A stretch of DNA of 64,000 bases from an uncultured Planctomycetota bacterium. GTDB lineage: Bacteria; Planctomycetota; Phycisphaerae; UBA1845; UTPLA1. The notes below the pieces were generated by a model that saw nothing but the letters and a program-made list of their open reading frames with translations, did no database searches and was not told the origin of the DNA. This document shows positions 55,253 through 64,000 of this stretch, in pieces; the stretch's first letter is position 1, and each line of letters begins with the position of its first letter. The stretch covers positions 62,001 through 126,000 of the forward strand of contig CAADGE010000020.1 of NCBI GenBank assembly GCA_900696465.1. Reading direction: 5' to 3'. The position numbers were made by a program, and so were the translations under genes.

Positions 55253-55411
55253 GACTGCTCCCTGTTTGGGTTGGTTGCGACGCTGGTCAATACCTTGGAT
55301 GCAAGTGATCCACGCGAGGTTCGTCCATTCCGATAGGAACGGCGATGGCGGGTGGCCTTCACGACGCCGGACCGGGGGTCACGACGCCGTGAACATGGTA
55401 TCCTAGTCGAT

Positions 55412-56170
55412 ATGATCGATCCAGCGACTCGGGACTACGAGGGGGAAGGCCCGGCGGTCCACCACGGGCCGCCGCACCCCTGTCCCTACCTCCCCGGCCG
55501 TACGGCGGAGAATGAATACCTCGTGCTGCCGCGGCTTCCGTCAGATGCCTATCAGTCTCTCATGGATCGCGGTTTCCGACGCAGTGGCGTGGTGGTCTAT
55601 CGACCGGTCTGCACCGGCTGCCGTGAGTGCGTCCCCATCCGCATTGCCGTGGCGGACTTCAAAATCAGTCGCTCGCAGCGACGGATCCTCCGAAGAAACA
55701 CCGACGTAACGGTGCGGGTCGATCAGCCGTCCTTCTCAGAAGAAAAGCATCGTCTCTTCGTGGCATACCTTCGCACACAGCACGACGGCAGCATGAGCGA
55801 AGCCCGTGCCGATTTCGAGGAGTTCCTCTATCACTCGCCGACGACCACCCTGGAAATGACCTATCTGCTCGAAGGCCGGCTCGTAGCAGTCGGGATTGTC
55901 GATCTCTGCCCGACGGCGCTTTCTTCAGTCTATTTCTTCTTTGACCCCGCTTTCCACCGGCGGAGTCTCGGCATCTTCGGCGGGCTCTGCGAGATCGAGG
56001 AATGTCGGCGGCGCGGTCTTTCCTGGTGGTACCTCGGCTACTACGTTCGTGATTGCGGCCGCATGAATTACAAGGCCTGCTTCCGACCCCATGAATTGCT
56101 CGATGCAGGCGGCAATTGGAACCGCATCGATCCGACGTTGCACCCAGTTTGTCCGCCCCGCCCTCGGTAG
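55412..56170 (+). CDS. bpt: Bpt/Ate1-type aminoacyl (leucyl or arginyl) transferase
   Basis: A 252-aa protein with the Bpt/ATE signature: HPCPYLPGRTAENEY, GFRRSGVVVYRPVCTGCREC (Cys ligands), VPIRIAVADF, SRSQRRILRRN, then VYFFFDP and YLGYYVRDCGRMNYKACFRP. These enzymes add Leu (Bpt) or Arg (Ate) to N-terminal Asp/Glu as N-degron tags for ClpAP-type degradation. ATG 55412 begins the family N-terminus; the frame opens earlier at 55352. No clpS, clpA or aat gene is in the window. The leucyl version is the usual bacterial one, but Arg transfer is not excluded. Confidence 0.88.
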   Translation: MIDPATRDYEGEGPAVHHGPPHPCPYLPGRTAENEYLVLPRLPSDAYQSLMDRGFRRSGVVVYRPVCTGCRECVPIRIAVADFKISRSQRRILRRNTDVTVRVDQPSFSEEKHRLFVAYLRTQHDGSMSEARADFEEFLYHSPTTTLEMTYLLEGRLVAVGIVDLCPTALSSVYFFFDPAFHRRSLGIFGGLCEIEECRRRGLSWWYLGYYVRDCGRMNYKACFRPHELLDAGGNWNRIDPTLHPVCPPRPR

Positions 56171-56227
56171 GCACTCGTACTTGCCGAACAGGTTGCTTAT
56201 CGCCGCAGGGGCGCAATAATCAGAGGG

Positions 56228-59017
56228 ATGCAAGGCGTCGCCACATCTGGGAGCACCTTCCGTTCGAAAGCAATCGGGCTGCTCATCCTTCTGGCGCTGA
56301 CATGGGCCACACTGCTGCTCTGTGACGTCGCCACAGGTCAGGACGATCCCGCGGCGAGGCCTGCGGCTGGCGCTTCTTCCGACGGCAATGGCTGGCCGAC
56401 CCTGTTTTCCCGTCTCCTGGCCGTACCGATCAAGCTGACGGACGTCTCCGACCTTCGCGTCTATGCGATCCCGATGTGCCTGGCAGGAATGCTGATTGTT
56501 CTGTCGGTGCTGCCGCAGGTTCCTCGCAAGTCCGAGGAATACGTGGAGAACAAGACAAAACTGCCAAAAAAAATTCCGTCGGACTCCGTATCGCTGCCGA
56601 AGGTTAGTCGCCCGCACATGACATGGTCCGGCTTTATCGGCTTCGAAGGCCTGTTGCTGATCGTTCTTTGCGGAGCGATCGCCTCAGCGGTGTTCAACGA
56701 GACATGGGAACTCTCTCGCGGTTACCTGTTCTTCCTGGCGTGTCAGATGGCTTGGGCCGTCCTTCTCTCGCGCGTTTTCTTGCACATCTCGCTTGCGCGC
56801 CTCTTCGCGGCAGGTTCGTTGCTCGCCGTCATCGCAGCCGCCTTGTCGCTCTGGCACCTTTATGCCTTGGGTGAACGATTCTTCCAGTTGCCGGTAGGCC
56901 CGATCACCATCACCGCCGCCCTCGGGGCCCTGTGGGGTGCGATGGCCGTGGCCTGGATCGCCGGCCTCCGATCGTCACCGTCGGTAAATACCCCGGCGTT
57001 GCGGAGCGTACTGTGTGCCATCGTTGTGGCATCAGTCGCGCTCTGGATGGCCGGCGCCGCCGGGCGACGCGGTGCCTTCCTGGCGTTGCTCGCAGCCATG
57101 GTCGTCATCGTGGGCCTCATGATCTGGCATGGCTTTCCGTCGAAGCGCGCTCGCGCCGGTCTGGTTGCGATGGTGCTACTGCTGGCCGCTGGAGCCGGCG
57201 CCTATGTCCGCCAGCAGGCACTCAGTCCCGAGCGCGTGGCCAGCGTTCCGCTTCGGATTCGCTTTACTTACTGGTCCAAAGCGCTTGACATGCTTCGCGA
57301 TCGGCCGCTCCTAGGACATGGACCGGACATGTTCATCTGCGATATGACGACGGCACTGGCACGCAAACGGGCCGAGATGCCGACCATCCTGCACGGCGAA
57401 GTGGATTTTGACGCTCACAACGAATGGATACAGGCACTTTTCGAGTTGGGGGTTCCGGCCGGGCTTGCCTATCTGGCGCTGCCCCTGGTCGCAATCGGAT
57501 CAGCGATCGGTGCGTGGCGTAAAGCGAGTGATCCCATCCATCGTGCCGCGCTACTGGCGTGCATTGCAGGTCTGGTGGACATCGTGGTCGCCGAATCCAG
57601 CAGTATCAATCTTCGCCATGCAATGCTCGCGTCCTGGTATTGGTCTATCCTTGGGTTGACGGTGGGTCTCGCTCGCAATGACGAGCGTCGGGCTTCGTCT
57701 TTTGTCGAAGCGACGCAGACTACGCTGCGATTCGGTGGCATCGCTCTGGCGATAGTTCTATTCTTCGTGGTGGCGTCGGATCTTCGCGCGGCCCTGTCGC
57801 ATGCACGCGGTCGCTCGCTCATGCATCGGGATGATGCCGCCGCCGTATCACAACTGGATCACGCCCTCGGCAGGTTCGGCGCTGCACGCTGGATATCGAC
57901 TCGAACATACCTCGGGCATTCATTGTCCTCCATGGTGCGGGCTGTTCGCCTCGATCCCGCCGCCGGCGCATCATCAGATACCCAGCCGGCACTCGCCCCG
58001 GCGGATACCGCGATCCAGCAAACCGCCGATCGCGCCGTCGCCGTCTGGACACGGCTTCAGCAGCGCGCCGCTGGCTATCTCGACACCGGTTTTCGTCTCG
58101 CTGAAGCCACCATGCTTGCCGGTGAAAACGATGCCGCCGTTCGTCTGCTCCGCGAGTACCTCGATACGGTGAATCCCTATGACAAGCAGGCCAATTCACT
58201 CCTGGCGAGCATGGGTTCGCTCACACCCATGCAGCAGCTCGACACGGTCATCCGGTCCTTGCGGGCAGATCGGTGGGATTCAAACCTGCTGGCCCGTGCG
58301 ACACAGGCCATGTCCGCACCGGCCGTTGCCGAAGTCTGGACGCAGCGAGTTCGTGAGGCGATGAATGATCTCAAAAACGCCGATGCTGCGAGCTGGCAAC
58401 ACCCACTGGCTCCGGAGATTCTGAGGGTCGAGGTCTTCCGATTGATCAATCAGGGCGACATGCGTGGCGCGGCGGAGCTCCAGCTTCGAATCGCACGAGC
58501 TTATCACGCACTCGCGGAGAGCAACGGCGATCTTCGAAGAAAACCCCTGCCGGAAGCAGAGTCCTGGTATTTGGCGTCACGGTTTCTCTTTGAGATAGAT
58601 CCCGCGCAGTATGCCGAAGCGCATCGCCGGATAGTCCTTGCGGAAAACTATGCAATCCAGGGGCTCATGACCGAAAAAATGCGACGGCCTCATCCCGGTG
58701 CGCCTTACGTCGGCGGCAAGGTGATGCCGCTCGATGCCCCGGATAACCTACGCGATCTCTGGCGATTCTCCGCGATGATGTATCTGGCGGTCAAAGGCGA
58801 TCCGCAACAGATCACCCTGCGCATCACGTGGAGTCTGCCGCCGGATCGTCACGACACTTCTCAAATCCAATCGGAATTGGGCGTGATTGCTGCGGAACTC
58901 GTGCAGCGCCTTTCCGTGCTGCCGGAACAGATTCGCCCGCCGAGTTTCCCGCGACTCGTGGAACTGGCCCGACAATTTGGCGCTCGCAGGACTGCGCCAT
59001 CGACAGGTGGGCCGTGA
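56228..59017 (+). CDS. O-antigen-ligase-like polytopic membrane protein with TPR-rich C-terminal half
   Basis: A 929-aa protein. About eleven hydrophobic segments fill residues 15-520, with the ligase-type periplasmic loop containing FGD-like GHGPDMF and FDAHNEWIQALFELG (about residues 370-415), as in WaaL/Wzy family proteins. After about 540 the protein is helical with TPR-like repeats (YLDTGFRLAEATMLAGE, EYLDTVNPYDKQAN). It could polymerise or attach surface glycans. It is immediately followed by a paralogue; the stop overlaps a possible GTG start of that gene. Substrate unknown. Confidence 0.78.
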   Translation: MQGVATSGSTFRSKAIGLLILLALTWATLLLCDVATGQDDPAARPAAGASSDGNGWPTLFSRLLAVPIKLTDVSDLRVYAIPMCLAGMLIVLSVLPQVPRKSEEYVENKTKLPKKIPSDSVSLPKVSRPHMTWSGFIGFEGLLLIVLCGAIASAVFNETWELSRGYLFFLACQMAWAVLLSRVFLHISLARLFAAGSLLAVIAAALSLWHLYALGERFFQLPVGPITITAALGALWGAMAVAWIAGLRSSPSVNTPALRSVLCAIVVASVALWMAGAAGRRGAFLALLAAMVVIVGLMIWHGFPSKRARAGLVAMVLLLAAGAGAYVRQQALSPERVASVPLRIRFTYWSKALDMLRDRPLLGHGPDMFICDMTTALARKRAEMPTILHGEVDFDAHNEWIQALFELGVPAGLAYLALPLVAIGSAIGAWRKASDPIHRAALLACIAGLVDIVVAESSSINLRHAMLASWYWSILGLTVGLARNDERRASSFVEATQTTLRFGGIALAIVLFFVVASDLRAALSHARGRSLMHRDDAAAVSQLDHALGRFGAARWISTRTYLGHSLSSMVRAVRLDPAAGASSDTQPALAPADTAIQQTADRAVAVWTRLQQRAAGYLDTGFRLAEATMLAGENDAAVRLLREYLDTVNPYDKQANSLLASMGSLTPMQQLDTVIRSLRADRWDSNLLARATQAMSAPAVAEVWTQRVREAMNDLKNADAASWQHPLAPEILRVEVFRLINQGDMRGAAELQLRIARAYHALAESNGDLRRKPLPEAESWYLASRFLFEIDPAQYAEAHRRIVLAENYAIQGLMTEKMRRPHPGAPYVGGKVMPLDAPDNLRDLWRFSAMMYLAVKGDPQQITLRITWSLPPDRHDTSQIQSELGVIAAELVQRLSVLPEQIRPPSFPRLVELARQFGARRTAPSTGGP

Positions 59018-59052
59018 AACGATACCGAGGCAGAGGCCGAAGTGAGTCGCCC

Positions 59053-61701
59053 ATGCCCCGGTCGAACGGGCGAAGCATCGCGGACATACTTTGCATTGCG
59101 AACGTCTGCCTCGTTCTCACCTGGGCGACCATCCTGCTCAACGATGTGCCAGAGCGAAGGCGCGATGCCCCGGTGAGCGCCTGGCCGCCTTCGCGCATCA
59201 GCCGCCTGCTGACCGTGCCGATCCCGTCGACAGGAATGACGGATCTTCGCAACTATGCCGTGCCGACCGGCCTTGCATGGCTGCTGATCCTGTTCGCGCT
59301 GGGTCGCGGTAGTTTCACGCATGTCCACGACGACGGTCGGGTTTCTGTCCCACGGACGCCCGGAGCAGAAGACCATTCGAGCTTCCTGAAAACCTGGTGG
59401 TTTGAATCCCTTGCAATCGTCACCGTCTCCTGGTCGCTGCTTTCGGCGGCAGTGAACGGCACTTGGTCAATCTCGCAGGGTTGGATCTTCTCGCTCGCCT
59501 CTGGGTGCGGTTGGGCGATTCTCATCGCCCGATTCATTGCACTCAAGCAGATTGGCGCGGTCGTTCGAGTCGCGTCCGTTATCCTCGCAGTTTCGGCGCT
59601 TCTGGCACTCTGGCATCGCTTCGCCATGGGAGATGCCTTCTTCGAGCTGCCGATCGGACCGGTCACCATCACGGCGGCCCTCGGGGCTCTCGGCACGGCC
59701 TTCGCCGCGGTCTGGCTGTACTGTGCGATGCTGTTTCGCTCAGATCATCAGCGAATTACTCCGGCTTCGGTTGCCTGGCCGATTGTCACGGGTGCCATCT
59801 CCGTTGCACTCCTGACCGTCGCCGCGCGGCGCGGTGCCTGGATCGCACTGGTCGCGGCCTTGGCGCTGACCATCGGCATGGCGACGAGCATCCGCTTCCG
59901 CGGCCGACCGCTTCACGCTGCATTGCTGCTGATCCTCGTCGCTGGTCTCCTCACCGCCGGCATCCACCTCCAGCAGAACGTCATGAGCCCCAGAGGCACG
60001 GCGACTGCCACCGTGCAAGTGCGGGCGGCTTACTGGAAGCATCTGCTCAGCCAGCTTCCAACGAAGCTGCTTTTCGGCAACGGCCCGGACACCTTCGCGT
60101 CTGAGATGACGACGGCCATGGCGCTCAAGCGCGCCGAGCAGCCGCGCTTCTTTCGTGGGCGCGTTGACTACGAGGCCCACAACGAATGGCTTCAGTCGGC
60201 ATTCGAGCTGGGTCTACCCGGTTTCGCAGCGTACATCGCGCTGCCGCTGGGTGTCATCGCAGGGGCGATCCGCCGATGGAGGTATGCACCAACAGAAAGC
60301 AGTGCCGCGCTGCGAATGGCCTGCGCCGCGGGACTGATCGTCATCTTTGTTTCAGATTCCGGAAGCATCAACCTGCGACATCCGATTCTCTCTGCCTGGT
60401 ACTGGACCCTCCTTGGTGTCGCGCTGGCACTCCTTCGGACAGCAGACGCCGCTCCATCGGATGCGGTCCGGCCGCAAGTGCGAAGGCCCCTCATCCGATG
60501 GTCGGCCTTTCTCGCCGCAACTTTCCTGGTGCTGCTCGTCGTCATGGACATTCGCCACGGAATGTTCCACGCACAAGGGCGGATGGCCATGAGCAGTGAC
60601 GTCGAATCCGCACGAGAACTCTTTGAGCGATCGCTCGGCAGATTCGGCATCCGCAACTGGTTATGGATCCGCAGTGACCTTGCCACACTGCATTCCAATC
60701 GACTGCGAGCAAATCGTAAAGCTGAGGATTCTGCCCGACGAGCGGACGGCGCGCCGGCGATTGCCGCATGGCGCGAGGTTTACGACGCCTGTCCGGGTTA
60801 TCCGGAAGCCGGTTACCGATTGGCCGAGGCGCTGTTTCTCACCGGCGATACAGATTCTGCCCGCGATGTCGTGAGCGAATACCTCCGTCGCATTCACCCG
60901 TATGACCGGATGGCAAATCTGCTCCGCATTCAACTCGGCGGGCTGTCATCGCTCGATAAACTCGACGGTGCCCGGCGCGCGATTCGTAGTTCGCCGATCG
61001 ACAGCATTCTCGCCGGCATCGCCTTACGCGAGTTGGCAACCGATGAACCACTCGATGACTGGGCTCGCCTTGTTGAGCAGGCCCGGCTCGACGCGCGCAA
61101 GCCGGATGCCTCCGAGTGGATCGACCCGCTCGCACCCGAAACCCTGCGGCTGGAAGCCGTGCGACAGGCCGCAGCCGGTCAGCTCGACGCCGCGGCGGAG
61201 TCTGCGACGCTGGCCGCCGAAATCTACGGAGTGCTCGCCGATCAGAACTCACCGATCCGTCGGCCCGCTCAGGTCGAGGCCGATGCGTGGTACCTTGCCG
61301 CGCGCATGCGCTTTGATGCCCGGCCCGGTCAATACAAAGCCGCCTTTGAGATGATCCGTCGGGCGGAGCGTGAGGCGCGCCTCGAACTGGCGGCCCAGCC
61401 GGGTCGCAGTCCGAATCAGCTCGATCTATCTCCCGTGGCCCTGCGAAACCGCACGCCCGAGCTGCGGCAGCTTCTGCGGTTCTCCGCACAGATGCACATG
61501 GTCGTCGGCGCCGATCCTTTCGAGATCGCGCGACGGGCCAACTGGTCGCTGCCGGGTGAGACGCACACGCAGTCGCAGGTCGATCTCGAACTGGCCCGAA
61601 TGGCGGCCGAGCTGGTCAGCGCGCTTTCCACGCTGACGGAAGCGGAGCGACCTTCCACCATGCCGCGCCTGGAGCAACTCGCTCGACAGGCAGGGACATA
61701 G
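59053..61701 (+). CDS. Paralogue of the preceding O-antigen-ligase-like TPR protein
   Basis: An 882-aa tandem paralogue. ATG 59053 places LTWAT within two residues of the equivalent motif of the first copy; GTG 59014 overlaps the preceding TGA and is the alternative. It has the same helix pattern, GPDTF, DYEAHNEWLQSAFELGLPG and SINLRHPILSAWYWTLLG, and the same TPR-like tail (GYPEAGYRLAEALFLTGDT, LRRIHPYDRMAN). The two copies differ throughout, so the duplication is not recent. Function is as for the first copy, possibly with a different acceptor or chain-length role. Confidence 0.78.
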   Translation: MPRSNGRSIADILCIANVCLVLTWATILLNDVPERRRDAPVSAWPPSRISRLLTVPIPSTGMTDLRNYAVPTGLAWLLILFALGRGSFTHVHDDGRVSVPRTPGAEDHSSFLKTWWFESLAIVTVSWSLLSAAVNGTWSISQGWIFSLASGCGWAILIARFIALKQIGAVVRVASVILAVSALLALWHRFAMGDAFFELPIGPVTITAALGALGTAFAAVWLYCAMLFRSDHQRITPASVAWPIVTGAISVALLTVAARRGAWIALVAALALTIGMATSIRFRGRPLHAALLLILVAGLLTAGIHLQQNVMSPRGTATATVQVRAAYWKHLLSQLPTKLLFGNGPDTFASEMTTAMALKRAEQPRFFRGRVDYEAHNEWLQSAFELGLPGFAAYIALPLGVIAGAIRRWRYAPTESSAALRMACAAGLIVIFVSDSGSINLRHPILSAWYWTLLGVALALLRTADAAPSDAVRPQVRRPLIRWSAFLAATFLVLLVVMDIRHGMFHAQGRMAMSSDVESARELFERSLGRFGIRNWLWIRSDLATLHSNRLRANRKAEDSARRADGAPAIAAWREVYDACPGYPEAGYRLAEALFLTGDTDSARDVVSEYLRRIHPYDRMANLLRIQLGGLSSLDKLDGARRAIRSSPIDSILAGIALRELATDEPLDDWARLVEQARLDARKPDASEWIDPLAPETLRLEAVRQAAAGQLDAAAESATLAAEIYGVLADQNSPIRRPAQVEADAWYLAARMRFDARPGQYKAAFEMIRRAEREARLELAAQPGRSPNQLDLSPVALRNRTPELRQLLRFSAQMHMVVGADPFEIARRANWSLPGETHTQSQVDLELARMAAELVSALSTLTEAERPSTMPRLEQLARQAGT

Positions 61702-61737
61702 CAGCGTCAGGAATTGCATTGGCACAAAATGCGTTGA

Positions 61738-62370
61738 CTACGATTCATCCGCCGGCTTGGGCTCTGCGAGGAGCACCCGTCCCAGATGGATTCGGTAGGC
61801 GACCTGCGGGGGCAGACAGACATCGGTAGAAAAGCCGCGCGGCGCCTCGCCGGCCATGAGGTAGGCATCGGTGCCGTCGATACGGCATTTTAGAACGGCG
61901 TGCAGTTGTCCCTCGACGTCGAAGCATGCCGCGACCGACAGCTCTTCGATCTTCGCCTGCGGCGCAACCCGATCTACGATAGCCCGTGCTTCGCGTTGCG
62001 GGTCGAAATCGTCCTCCGGCTGGGGCGACCGCTGGGCTACCTGCATGACCAGCATGAATCGTGTCCCCAGATGCAGATGGAAGATGTCTTCTGCGTCCAA
62101 GCCGTAGGCGGGGTAATAGTTCGGCTCGGTCCTGCCGATCACGACAAAATGTCCGCGGTCGCCTTCGCCTATGTGTTGCAAGTCGAACGGAAAGACAGCC
62201 ACCGGGCCTTCGCCTTCGAGCGGATTGGCGTCGAAGATTCGTCCCACACCCAGCACATCCGGCGCACGTTCGCCGAGCTGTTCTCGGAGGTAGGCCAGCG
62301 CCAGCGCGGCCCAGGCCGACAAGTTCTCAGCATTCGGTGCAGAAGCAGGTCGGTCCATGACATGCAACAT
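61738..62370 (-). CDS. Hypothetical protein, no recognised domain
   Basis: A 210-aa soluble protein without signal peptide or membrane segment. It begins MLHVMDRPAS; ATG 62370 and an in-frame ATG 12 bases later are both possible and neither has a good SD. The sequence has compact alpha/beta-like stretches (WAALALAYLREQLG, VAVFPFDLQHI, GHFVVIGRT, GTRFMLVMQVAQ) but no motif I recognise. A longer open frame to 63177 is antisense to the adjacent kinase and is rejected beyond 62370. It is divergent from the kinase across about 80 bases. Confidence 0.6.
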   Translation of the reverse strand: MLHVMDRPASAPNAENLSAWAALALAYLREQLGERAPDVLGVGRIFDANPLEGEGPVAVFPFDLQHIGEGDRGHFVVIGRTEPNYYPAYGLDAEDIFHLHLGTRFMLVMQVAQRSPQPEDDFDPQREARAIVDRVAPQAKIEELSVAACFDVEGQLHAVLKCRIDGTDAYLMAGEAPRGFSTDVCLPPQVAYRIHLGRVLLAEPKPADES

Positions 62371-62451
62371 AGTCTTTTGTCGCCGGGCGGCCAAGCGGAT
62401 ATATAGTGAAACGGTGCGGGGCGTACCCGTGCTGAAGATGGATGTCCCTGC

Positions 62452-63744
62452 ATGAGCCGACCCGATTCTCAAAACCCCTCCGGCCCCGCGCGGGACAAGC
62501 CGCCGCCGGGCTGGAAACCGGTGCCGCTGGTCTGTCCGCAGTGCAAGGCGCAGTACCTCCCTCTGCGACCGACGGCCGGTCGGCGCGTTCGCTGCAGGCA
62601 CTGCAAACACGTCTGGCGGGATGAAGCCGCCGCAGTGGACAAAGTCTCGGACGCTTTGGAATCCGCGGCGACGGCGTGGTCGCAGCTCGGCTCGACGATG
62701 CTGGCCGCCGCCGATCATGGCTCGACCATGGGCCGGATCGCTTCCAAGTTTGCGCGCACTCCAATTCCCATGCCCGGCGAGTGGGTCGGAAAGAAGCTCG
62801 GTCGCTACGAAGTACGATCTGTTCTTGGTCTCGGCGCGATGGGCCACGTCTATGAGGCCTACGATGAAGACCTGCAGCGTACGGTGGCTTTGAAGATTCT
62901 CCCGCGTCGGATCGATCCATTGCACCAGCCGCTGGGTCTGCGGATGTTCTTGCAGGAAGCGCGTGTCGCGGCCGGCATCCAGCACCCGAATGTCGTGACC
63001 GTCTACGAAATCGGGCAGGAGGGCGGCATCTACTACTTCGTCATGGAGCGCGTCCACGGGATTACCCTGGCGACGCTGGTCGATCAGTCGGGTCCTCTGC
63101 CGATGTACCAGGCCTGCTATGTCATCGCCCATGCGGCGAAGGGACTGGCCGCGGGGCATGCCCTCGGCGTGGTGCATCGTGACGTCAAGCCCGGCAACAT
63201 CATGATCGACACCGCGGGCCAGGTGAAAGTGACCGACTTCGGACTGGCGAATGTGTCGGGCGCGGCAGGCATCGAAGAACTGGCCGAGCGCACGCTGGGC
63301 ACGCCGGGCTGGCTGTCACCGGAAGTGGCTCGCGGCGAACGGCCCACGTCGGCGAGCGATATTTACAGTCTTGGCCTGACGCTTTACTACGCGCTGACCA
63401 AAGACCGCCTCGTGTCGGCGAAGACCAAGAGCGGCATGATTGACCAGCAGAAGGAAGCCAAGAGCATCCGGCGCGAGCAGCTTCCTGCTGACTGGCCACC
63501 GCGGCTGTGCGAAATTCTGCTGCAATGTCTCCACGCAGACCCGAATCGTCGCTACCAATCCGCCGACCAGCTCGGAACGGACCTGTTGCGTGCGTTGGTA
63601 CACGACGAGCGTGACGGCACAGTGGTCCTGGAGGAGGAAGGGCGCAGCGGACGTTCCCGGGGCATCGCGAGGGTATGGTGGGGTTTTGTTGCTGTGGTGC
63701 TGATACTGCTGGCGATCCTGGGTGTTTGGCTCCTGGCAGGATGA
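62452..63744 (+). CDS. Ser/Thr protein kinase with N-terminal MJ0042-type zinc ribbon and C-terminal membrane anchor
   Basis: A 430-aa kinase. CPQC and CRHC (about residues 28-51) form a zinc-ribbon pair of MJ0042 type. A short linker precedes the kinase domain (about 117-380) with GLGAMGHVYEAY, VALKIL, HRDVKPGNIMI, TDFGLANV and GTPGWLSPEV, so all key motifs are intact. A final transmembrane helix (WWGFVAVVLILLAILGVWLL) anchors the cytoplasmic domain, with almost no periplasmic part. Zinc-ribbon plus kinase is a planctomycete-type combination. Substrates are unknown. Confidence 0.9.
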   Translation: MSRPDSQNPSGPARDKPPPGWKPVPLVCPQCKAQYLPLRPTAGRRVRCRHCKHVWRDEAAAVDKVSDALESAATAWSQLGSTMLAAADHGSTMGRIASKFARTPIPMPGEWVGKKLGRYEVRSVLGLGAMGHVYEAYDEDLQRTVALKILPRRIDPLHQPLGLRMFLQEARVAAGIQHPNVVTVYEIGQEGGIYYFVMERVHGITLATLVDQSGPLPMYQACYVIAHAAKGLAAGHALGVVHRDVKPGNIMIDTAGQVKVTDFGLANVSGAAGIEELAERTLGTPGWLSPEVARGERPTSASDIYSLGLTLYYALTKDRLVSAKTKSGMIDQQKEAKSIRREQLPADWPPRLCEILLQCLHADPNRRYQSADQLGTDLLRALVHDERDGTVVLEEEGRSGRSRGIARVWWGFVAVVLILLAILGVWLLAG

Positions 63745-63938
63745 GTGCGTGGTACAGGAGTTGCGGATGGCAACGATGGCCGATTCGTGTTGATGTGTGC
63801 TGCAGTCCGGGCATTGCCCATCGCCATTGCCCAACGCATCCCCAACACCGGCAGGCGGCGAGCCGAACAAAAGGGGGACATTCTACTTTTTTGTCTCTGA
63901 GAAGGGGAAGTGGCAGTACGACAGGGAATCGAATAGAG

Positions 63939-64000
63939 CTATCGGTGCTGCTGGGCGCGGATGAAATACCACGTCATCGTACCCAGGAGCAGAACGATCA
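63939..64000 (-). CDS. C-terminal fragment of a membrane protein cut by the right edge
   Basis: Reading leftward from 64000, 19 codons (after two bases of a cut codon) precede a TAG stop at 63941-63939. They spell a hydrophobic segment (IVLLLGTMTWYFI) followed by RAQQHR, which looks like a final transmembrane helix with a short positive tail. Too short for a family assignment; it could also be a chance open frame. Confidence 0.35.
   Translation of the reverse strand, partial: IVLLLGTMTWYFIRAQQHR

Noticed and set aside
62371-63177. Upstream extension of the minus-strand hypothetical protein
   Set aside because: It is entirely antisense to an intact kinase gene with clear motifs.
1-64000. tRNA, rRNA, integrase or prophage island
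   Set aside because: No T-loop/acceptor pattern, rRNA core or integrase motif was found by reading; tRNAscan-SE and a profile search would be needed to be certain.

Overview
This is a GC-rich bacterial chromosomal window whose gene repertoire points to the phylum Planctomycetota (inference from gene content; a Phycisphaerae-like lineage is plausible but unproven). The indicators are a long MoxR/DUF58/VWA operon with a DUF4175-like protein and a squalene-cyclase-fold repeat protein, an NPCBM-domain protein, Ser/Thr kinases (one with an MJ0042-type zinc ribbon), paired GAF-SpoIIE phosphatases, and an exported thrombospondin type 3 repeat protein with a C-terminal TM-Arg tail. I see about 43 protein genes and no rRNA, tRNA, CRISPR array, prophage or complete insertion sequence. 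Both edges cut through genes.

Layout. 1-2.3 kb: an edge-truncated ATP-grasp protein and a convergent sugar-nucleotide epimerase. 2.8-16.2 kb: an unbroken plus-strand run of eight genes, mostly joined by ATGA overlaps: MoxR ATPase, DUF58, BatA-like and VWA membrane proteins, a 1201-aa DUF4175-like coiled-coil protein, a small exported protein, a terpenoid-cyclase-fold repeat protein and an NPCBM protein. This is the most system-like locus here and probably encodes an envelope chaperone or assembly machine of unknown substrate. 16.2-19.8 kb: a membrane TPR protein divergent from folP. 19.9-23.1 kb: minus-strand ymdB-like/GNAT/xseA/xseB operon. 23.3-24.1 kb: a bacterial RRM protein with its own promoter, long leader and intrinsic terminator. 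24.1-30.0 kb: a TolB-like lipoprotein, a TSUP permease, tandem CNNM/CorC-type proteins and a membrane glycosyltransferase. 30.2-37.5 kb: motAB, two GAF-SpoIIE phosphatases, the TSP3 protein and an SGNH protein. 37.7-46.7 kb: a WecA/MraY-type transferase divergent from addB-addA. 46.8-51.4 kb: a pantothenate kinase-like gene overlapping a shortened MnmE-like GTPase, then a GT4 glycosyltransferase and an enolase-superfamily enzyme. 51.5-54.2 kb: a Ser/Thr kinase, a structured leader, a FliA/WhiG-type sigma factor and a REP-like palindrome pair. 54.2-61.7 kb: a TlpA-like thioredoxin, a Bpt/Ate-type aminoacyl transferase, and two tandem O-antigen-ligase-like TPR proteins. 61.7-64 kb: an unknown protein divergent from a second Ser/Thr kinase, and the tail of a further gene.

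Themes. Envelope polysaccharide work recurs (epimerase, WecA-like initiator, GT4, membrane glycosyltransferase, SGNH, two ligase-like proteins) but is scattered, not one cluster. Signalling and motility parts (MotAB, SpoIIE phosphatases, two kinases, sigma-28-type factor) are also interspersed. The most notable deviations from textbook families are the MnmE-like GTPase lacking its C-terminal helical half and Cys motif, the neighbouring CoaX with two altered acidic residues, and the YmdB-like phosphodiesterase with an Asn-to-Asp metal-site change.
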